Assembly: GCA_003343765.1 (NCBI GenBank)
Contig: QAKO01000101.1
Coordinates: forward strand, 1 to 9,837
Length of the DNA stretch: 9,837 bases
Origin: Bacillota bacterium
Lineage (GTDB): Bacteria; Bacillota; Clostridia; Christensenellales; Borkfalkiaceae
Reading direction: 5' to 3'
Below, in pieces: positions 5,912-9,837 of the stretch (the first letter of the stretch is position 1; each line of letters opens with the position of its first letter). Below the pieces are notes generated by a model. It did not search any database. It had not been told where the DNA came from and saw nothing but the letters and a program-made list of their open reading frames with translations. The position numbers and the translations under genes are program-made.

Positions 5912-7594
5912 ATGGATTTTAAAAGACACATTGCCGCGCATATACAGGCGGGAGAATTGAGTGAAGATGAAATTTATTCGATGCTGGCATTGCCGCCGAA
6001 TACGGAGATGGGGGATTTTGCCTTGCCGTGTTTTCGGCTTGCGAAGACGATGCGGAAAGCGCCCGTGCTGATCGCGCAGGAAATTGCGGACAATTATAAA
6101 AAAGATGACGTCGTATCCCAAGTGAGTGCGGTAAACGGGTATGTGAATTTCAAGATAAACCGTGCCGTATGGGCGGAGCAGACGTTGGGACGGATATTTG
6201 CGGAGCGTGAAAAGTACGGTTCGTCGGAAGAAGGGCAGGGCAGGACTGTCTGTATCGACTATTCTTCTGTGAATATAGCGAAGCCTTTTCATATCGGGCA
6301 TTTGTCGACGACGGTACTGGGCAGTTCGCTTTACAAGCTGCATAAATTTTTGGGATATAACCCCGTCGGGATCAATCATTTAGGGGATTACGGCACGCAG
6401 TTCGGAAAGCTGATCTCGGCGTATAAGCGTTGGGGGAAGAAAGAGGATATAGAAGAAGGCGGGCTTCGCGCGCTGAACGCTCTGTATGTGCGTTTTCATG
6501 AAGAAGCGGAAAAAGATCCGTCGCTGAATGACGAAGCGCGCTCATTTTTCAAAAAGATCGAAGAAAAAGACGAAGAGAGCGTAGCACTTTTCAACTGGTT
6601 CAAGGAACTGACTCTGAAAGATGTGGGCAGGATCTATGAAATGCTGGACGTGCATTTTGACAGTTGGGCAGGCGAGAGCTTTTACAATGATAAAATGCAG
6701 CCGGTGATCGACGAATTGCGTAAAAAGGGGCTTTTGAAAGAGAGTGAAGGCGCGCAGATCGTGGATCTGGAAGAATACGGAATGCCGCCGTGCATTATAC
6801 TGCGTTCGGACGGGGCATCTTTGTACGCCACACGCGATATTGCCGCGGCGATCTACCGCAAAAATACGTATGATTTTTATAAGTGCCTGTACGTTGTTGC
6901 GTATCAGCAGAATCTGCATTTTAGGCAGTTTTTCAAGGTATTGGAACTGATGGGCAAGGAATGGGCGAAAGATCTTGTACACGTCGCATACGGCATGGTG
7001 TCGCTGGAAGACGGATCGATGTCCACGCGCAAGGGAAAAGTTGTATATTTGGAAGACGTCATACAAAAATGCGTGCAAAAAGCATTGGCGATCATTACGG
7101 AAAAGAATCCTTCGCTGGAGAACAAAGAAGCCATTGCCAAGACGGTCGGTGTGGGGGCGGTTATTTTCGGTGCGCTGTATAATAACAAGATCAAGGATAT
7201 CACATTCTCATACGATAAAGTGCTGAACTTTGAAGGCGAGACATCGTGTTATGTGCAGTATACCTGTGCGCGCGCGAACAGTGTGCTGGAGAAAGGCGGA
7301 AAATCTGCGTCCTGGAAAGCGGGAGAGATCTGTCCGCAGGAATTTGAGCTTGTCAAGCGGCTGGCGGATCTGCCGAACGTACTGCACGATGCGTTGGAAA
7401 AATACGAACCCTGCCTGATTGCGCGCTATGCTGTGGATCTGGCGCAGGTGTATAATAAATTCTATTTTGACTGTTCGATCCTGAATGCGGAGAAAGAAAC
7501 GCGGGAATTTCGTCTGGCGTTGACGGAAGCGACGCTGATCACGTTGAAGAATGCGTTGGGACTGTTGGGGATCGGTGTGCCGGAGAAGATGTAA
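5912..7594 (+). CDS. argS: Arginyl-tRNA synthetase (class I)
   Basis: Cytoplasmic class Ia synthetase that charges tRNA-Arg with arginine using ATP. At 560 residues it matches the usual bacterial length. The N-terminal additional domain (about 1-105) includes NTEMGDFALPCF at 30-41. The Rossmann catalytic domain contains the signature NIAKPFHIGH at 121-130, with HIGH at 127-130, and the KMSKS-equivalent loop MSTRKGKVV at 370-378, of the degenerate type common in ArgRS. The C-terminal DALR anticodon-binding domain is clear, ending in ALGLLGIGVPEKM. ATG 5912 follows AGAGG (5902-5906) by five bases. It is divergent from ychF, and the HAD phosphatase gene follows after 22 bp, so the two probably form an operon closed by the hairpin at 8272. 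Intact and ordinary. Confidence 0.98.
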   Translation: MDFKRHIAAHIQAGELSEDEIYSMLALPPNTEMGDFALPCFRLAKTMRKAPVLIAQEIADNYKKDDVVSQVSAVNGYVNFKINRAVWAEQTLGRIFAEREKYGSSEEGQGRTVCIDYSSVNIAKPFHIGHLSTTVLGSSLYKLHKFLGYNPVGINHLGDYGTQFGKLISAYKRWGKKEDIEEGGLRALNALYVRFHEEAEKDPSLNDEARSFFKKIEEKDEESVALFNWFKELTLKDVGRIYEMLDVHFDSWAGESFYNDKMQPVIDELRKKGLLKESEGAQIVDLEEYGMPPCIILRSDGASLYATRDIAAAIYRKNTYDFYKCLYVVAYQQNLHFRQFFKVLELMGKEWAKDLVHVAYGMVSLEDGSMSTRKGKVVYLEDVIQKCVQKALAIITEKNPSLENKEAIAKTVGVGAVIFGALYNNKIKDITFSYDKVLNFEGETSCYVQYTCARANSVLEKGGKSASWKAGEICPQEFELVKRLADLPNVLHDALEKYEPCLIARYAVDLAQVYNKFYFDCSILNAEKETREFRLALTEATLITLKNALGLLGIGVPEKM

Positions 7595-7616
7595 AGGAAG
7601 ACTGACGGGCGAACAT

Positions 7617-8270
7617 ATGATAAAAGCGGTCATTTTTGATTTGGACGGAACGGTACTTGACACATTGCCGGATCTGAATGCGTGCATGAATGCGGCGCTG
7701 GAGGAATACGGCTGTCCGAAGATCACGTTGGAACAGACGCGGGCGTATGTAGGGCATGGCGGTCTGCAATTTGCGGAGTGCGCGTTGCCGGAAGAAAAGC
7801 GCGGTCAGGCGGAATATTTTTATCGGAATGTTTACTGTCCGATCCATTTTAGCTGTAAAAACGAACATACAGTGACGTTTCCGCAGGAAAAAGAGTGTAT
7901 GGACGCACTGAAAGATGCGGGAATAAAACTTGCGGTGGTTACGAACAAATCACAGCGGGCGGCGGATGTTTTAGGAAAGACGCTTTTAAAAGATTTCGGT
8001 TTTGACGTGATTTTCGGGAATCGGGACGGGATCCCGGTCAAGCCGGATCCGACGAGCACGCGCATGGTTTTGAAGGAACTTGGGGTTTCGGAAAGTGAAG
8101 CGGTGTTTGTAGGGGACGGTGACACGGATGTGCAGACGGCTCGCAATGCCGGTATGCGCAGCGTGAGCGTACTATGGGGATACCGCACGAAAGAGGAGCT
8201 TTTGGAAGCAGGTGCGGAACGGTTTGCCGATACGTTTCCGCAATTAAAAGATATACTTCTCGGTATGTAA
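7617..8270 (+). CDS. HAD-superfamily phosphatase, phosphoglycolate phosphatase-like
   Basis: Cytoplasmic HAD hydrolase of 217 residues with an alpha-helical C1 cap (about 15-85), the architecture of Gph/PGMB-type phosphatases. Motif I is FDLDGTVLDT with nucleophile Asp8 and acid/base Asp10; motif II is VVTNKS with Thr109; motif III is KPDP with Lys142; motif IV is GDGDTD at 166-171. These make it a competent Mg-dependent phosphatase. Phosphoglycolate is the commonest annotation for such sequences, but substrate cannot be read from sequence and other small phosphates are possible, so no symbol is given. ATG 7617 gives the canonical N-terminus. The only good Shine-Dalgarno-like site (AAGGA, at the argS stop) lies about 18 bases upstream, longer than usual, which suggests coupling to argS translation. 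Ends just before a strong terminator. Confidence 0.92.
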   Translation: MIKAVIFDLDGTVLDTLPDLNACMNAALEEYGCPKITLEQTRAYVGHGGLQFAECALPEEKRGQAEYFYRNVYCPIHFSCKNEHTVTFPQEKECMDALKDAGIKLAVVTNKSQRAADVLGKTLLKDFGFDVIFGNRDGIPVKPDPTSTRMVLKELGVSESEAVFVGDGDTDVQTARNAGMRSVSVLWGYRTKEELLEAGAERFADTFPQLKDILLGM

Positions 8271-8271
8271 G

Positions 8272-8316
8272 AAACGATCGGAGAGCGCAAAAATTTTGCG
8301 CTCTCCGATCGTTTTT
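8272..8316 (+). terminator. Intrinsic terminator after the argS-HAD unit
   Basis: Perfect 19-bp stem: 8272-8290 pairs with 8296-8314, around a five-base loop. The core is CGATCGGAGAGCGC and the plus strand continues TTTTTCCTTTT. On the minus strand the T-tract is shorter, so it should chiefly end the argS-HAD transcript, though it may also help stop the converging EFR1 transcript. It starts two bases after the HAD stop codon. Confidence 0.92.
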
Positions 8317-8361
8317 CCTTTTAAATAATGATAAGATGCGTAATAACCAGAGTATTGCGTC

Positions 8362-8379
8362 ACACATACCACACATACC
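8362..8379. repeat. Tandem 9-bp duplication in the convergent intergenic gap
   Basis: ACACATACC occurs twice head to tail in the 180-bp gap between the HAD terminator and the EFR1 stop codon. Two copies only; probably replication slippage. Nothing else recognisable is seen between 8317 and 8498. Confidence 0.4.
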
Positions 8380-8498
8380 GAACGTCTTTTTCGCAGGTTT
8401 CGGATATGTTTTGCGGCGAAAAGGGCGTTTGCCGGCTGTGCATCGGAAAGGTATGAAAAGAACTGGCAGGATGCAGGAGCCGTTGCGGCTGGTCGTGA

Positions 8499-9419
8499 TC
8501 AGGTTTGTGGCGGCGGCAGAATATCGGGAGTGTCGTTTGGGAAAAGTTTTGCATAATCTTTTTCGATATCGTCAAAGGTTTTCAGATAACAGCGAAAAAA
8601 TCCGCGTGTATCGGGTTGGATGAAAGATTTTTCGGGCAAAGGCATTTGTTCGATTTCGTGCAGGCGGTAATCGCCGTTGACTTTCCAGCCTTCTAAAAGA
8701 CCGATGTGTATGGCGTTTGCAGGGCAGAAAAAGGAACAGCGCATGCACATATCGCAGCGATGCGAGAAGCGTATTTTTCCTTTTTCAAATCGGATATTGT
8801 TCTCCGGGCAATCGCGGACGCATTTCATACAGCGGATGCAGGAATTCATATCGGCGCGGTAGAAGAAAGAATTGACGGCGCCGCCCGCTTTCTGCATAGA
8901 AACGACAGCGGAAGCGAGTTTATAGATCCGCTTGGCGGGAATTTTCCTTACATATCCGGATTCCAATTCGCGGCACATGATTTTCAGAAGTTTAAAATCT
9001 TTATCTAAAATTTCGCGGACAAGATTTTTGTCAAAAGCGAAGTGGATATTATAGGGCATGACGAAATGATATTCTCCCGCAAAGACGGCTTTTCTTTTTT
9101 TCATGAGTCGCAGGAGAATGCGGCTGGAAGCGTTGTTTACGGCAAACGTTTCTCCGCTGTTTTTATAAATAAAGAATTTCTGCCTTGCTGATATATTTAA
9201 TTTTCGGACGTATCGATTGAACGGCAGGGGTGAGTTGAACCCGTAAATGGGGTAGCCGAACCCGATCAGGTCATAGCCTTCCGTGCAAACAACGGGAGTA
9301 TCGTGCTTTATCTCGACGCGTTCGACGCTGTGGCCGTGGGCAAGGAACAGATCCTGCGCCCGATCGGTCAAAAAGCGCGTATTATAGGTACCTGTGTAAT
9401 AGATAAGTAGAATTTTCAT
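8499..9419 (-). CDS. EFR1-type flavodoxin-ferredoxin fusion protein
   Basis: Protein of 306 residues fusing an N-terminal flavodoxin-like domain to a C-terminal two-cluster ferredoxin, the architecture annotated as EFR1 family ferrodoxin. The flavodoxin part has the FMN phosphate loop TGTYNT at 9-14, the second loop FGYPIYGFNSPLPF at 54-67, and SGETFAVNNASSR at 88-100, typical of the family. Two CxxCxxCxxxCP motifs follow: Cys194, 197, 200, 204 and Cys222, 225, 228, 232, each able to hold a [4Fe-4S] cluster. It likely relays electrons between FMN and Fe-S carriers in the cytoplasm; donor and acceptor are unknown. No signal peptide or membrane segment is visible. Its ATG overlaps the stop of the upstream epimerase gene (ATGA) and no good Shine-Dalgarno is seen, so translation is probably coupled. 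It is unrelated to the flavodoxin at 2853-3386. Confidence 0.9.
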   Translation of the reverse strand: MKILLIYYTGTYNTRFLTDRAQDLFLAHGHSVERVEIKHDTPVVCTEGYDLIGFGYPIYGFNSPLPFNRYVRKLNISARQKFFIYKNSGETFAVNNASSRILLRLMKKRKAVFAGEYHFVMPYNIHFAFDKNLVREILDKDFKLLKIMCRELESGYVRKIPAKRIYKLASAVVSMQKAGGAVNSFFYRADMNSCIRCMKCVRDCPENNIRFEKGKIRFSHRCDMCMRCSFFCPANAIHIGLLEGWKVNGDYRLHEIEQMPLPEKSFIQPDTRGFFRCYLKTFDDIEKDYAKLFPNDTPDILPPPQT

Positions 9420-9837
9420 GATTTTATTTTTACTTTGCCTGTTCGGATAAGAAAGTCAAGCTGATCCGTGATCGTCTGCGAGAGCGGCCGCGGAGAAAAA
9501 CCGAATGTTTCTTTGGTTTTGGAAATGGGGAAATCGGTCTTTTCGCGGATGGCAGCCAGGGCTGCGGCCGTATAGAGCGGGCGTTTTTTTCGGAGTTTTG
9601 CCCACAGACCGAGAAACGGCAGACCGAGATAGGCGCACCAGAGCGGCAGGGCGGGCAGATGCTTTTTGCCGACATGATCGGCGGCAATGTTCAGAATTTC
9701 GTCGATGCGGTCCGGACGGTTTGCAAAGATATAACTTTCGCCGGGGGCGGCCTGCTCCAGAATGGCGGGGAGAACGTCGGCAACGTCGCGGATGTCAAAA
9801 TCGTTGTATCCGCCTCGGACGGAAGCGGGGAGCTTGC
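9416..9837 (-). CDS. NAD-dependent epimerase/dehydratase (extended SDR), C-terminal part
   Basis: Minus-strand reading frame open from the right edge to a TGA at 9418-9416, giving the last 139 residues of a protein whose start lies outside the window. It reads as the C-terminal, substrate-binding half of an extended short-chain dehydrogenase/reductase: GGYNDFDIRDVADVLPAILE matches the conserved family segment around the (N/D)xxDVRDVA motif, followed by APGESYIFANRP, and near the end FPISKTKETFGFSPRPLSQT matches the SKAKRELGYxPRPLEET pattern. A hydrophobic segment (ALPLWCAYLGLPFLGLWAKL) lies between. The Rossmann NAD-binding motif and catalytic YxxxK would be upstream and are not visible. Members are sugar-nucleotide epimerases, dehydratases or dihydroflavonol-reductase-like enzymes; the substrate cannot be told. 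Overlaps the EFR1 gene by four bases, so the two form one operon. Confidence 0.85.
   Translation of the reverse strand, partial: KLPASVRGGYNDFDIRDVADVLPAILEQAAPGESYIFANRPDRIDEILNIAADHVGKKHLPALPLWCAYLGLPFLGLWAKLRKKRPLYTAAALAAIREKTDFPISKTKETFGFSPRPLSQTITDQLDFLIRTGKVKIKS

Noticed and set aside
8174..8623. 149-codon plus-strand frame across the HAD gene end, terminator and EFR1 gene
   Set aside because: It crosses the strong terminator hairpin and overlaps two clear genes out of frame; low-complexity basic sequence with no family likeness.
1..9837. Search for a defence island, mobile element, CRISPR array, tRNA or toxin-antitoxin pair
   Set aside because: No repeats of array type, no transposase or integrase motifs, no cloverleaf seen, and every sizeable gene has a housekeeping, carbohydrate or redox assignment.

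Overview
This window looks like ordinary chromosome from a member of the Bacillota (Firmicutes), most likely a gut-type Clostridia. The reasons are the family mix: a GH3 enzyme with its barrel after the FnIII domain, a GPP34-like protein, an EFR1-type flavodoxin/ferredoxin and a Flavodoxin_4-like protein. Purine-rich Shine-Dalgarno sites and sigma-A-type promoters agree with this. The genus cannot be named from what is visible. I see no phage, transposon, CRISPR, rRNA or tRNA, and no convincing new multigene system.

Layout, left to right. Positions 1-1332 (+) hold the C-terminal part of a GH3 beta-glycosidase cut by the window edge. After about 150 bp with an AT-rich palindrome comes rarA (1489-2811, +), closely followed by a flavodoxin gene (2853-3386, +). 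A strong-looking extended -10 promoter (3450-3478) then drives a GPP34/GOLPH3-like gene (3515-4162, +). A 408-bp stretch with no convincing gene follows, ending in a long perfect bidirectional terminator hairpin (4571-4614).

ychF (4639-5736, -) converges on that terminator. It is divergent from argS (5912-7594, +). The 175-bp region between them has a plausible promoter for each direction and two pairs of exact short direct repeats, one in the ychF leader and one around the argS -35. argS is followed 22 bp later by a HAD phosphatase gene (7617-8270, +), and a second long perfect hairpin terminator closes that unit. On the minus strand an epimerase/dehydratase of the extended SDR family (9416-9837, cut by the right edge) overlaps by four bases an EFR1-type flavodoxin-ferredoxin gene (8499-9419).

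The genes serve separate jobs: sugar release (GH3), replication-fork maintenance (RarA), translation (ArgS, YchF), metabolite clean-up (HAD phosphatase) and redox (flavodoxin; EFR1 protein with SDR partner). The points most worth a second look are the GPP34-like gene with its own promoter, the overlapping SDR-EFR1 pair, the repeat pairs in the ychF-argS intergenic region, and a clamp-binding-like QxxLF motif at the RarA N-terminus.
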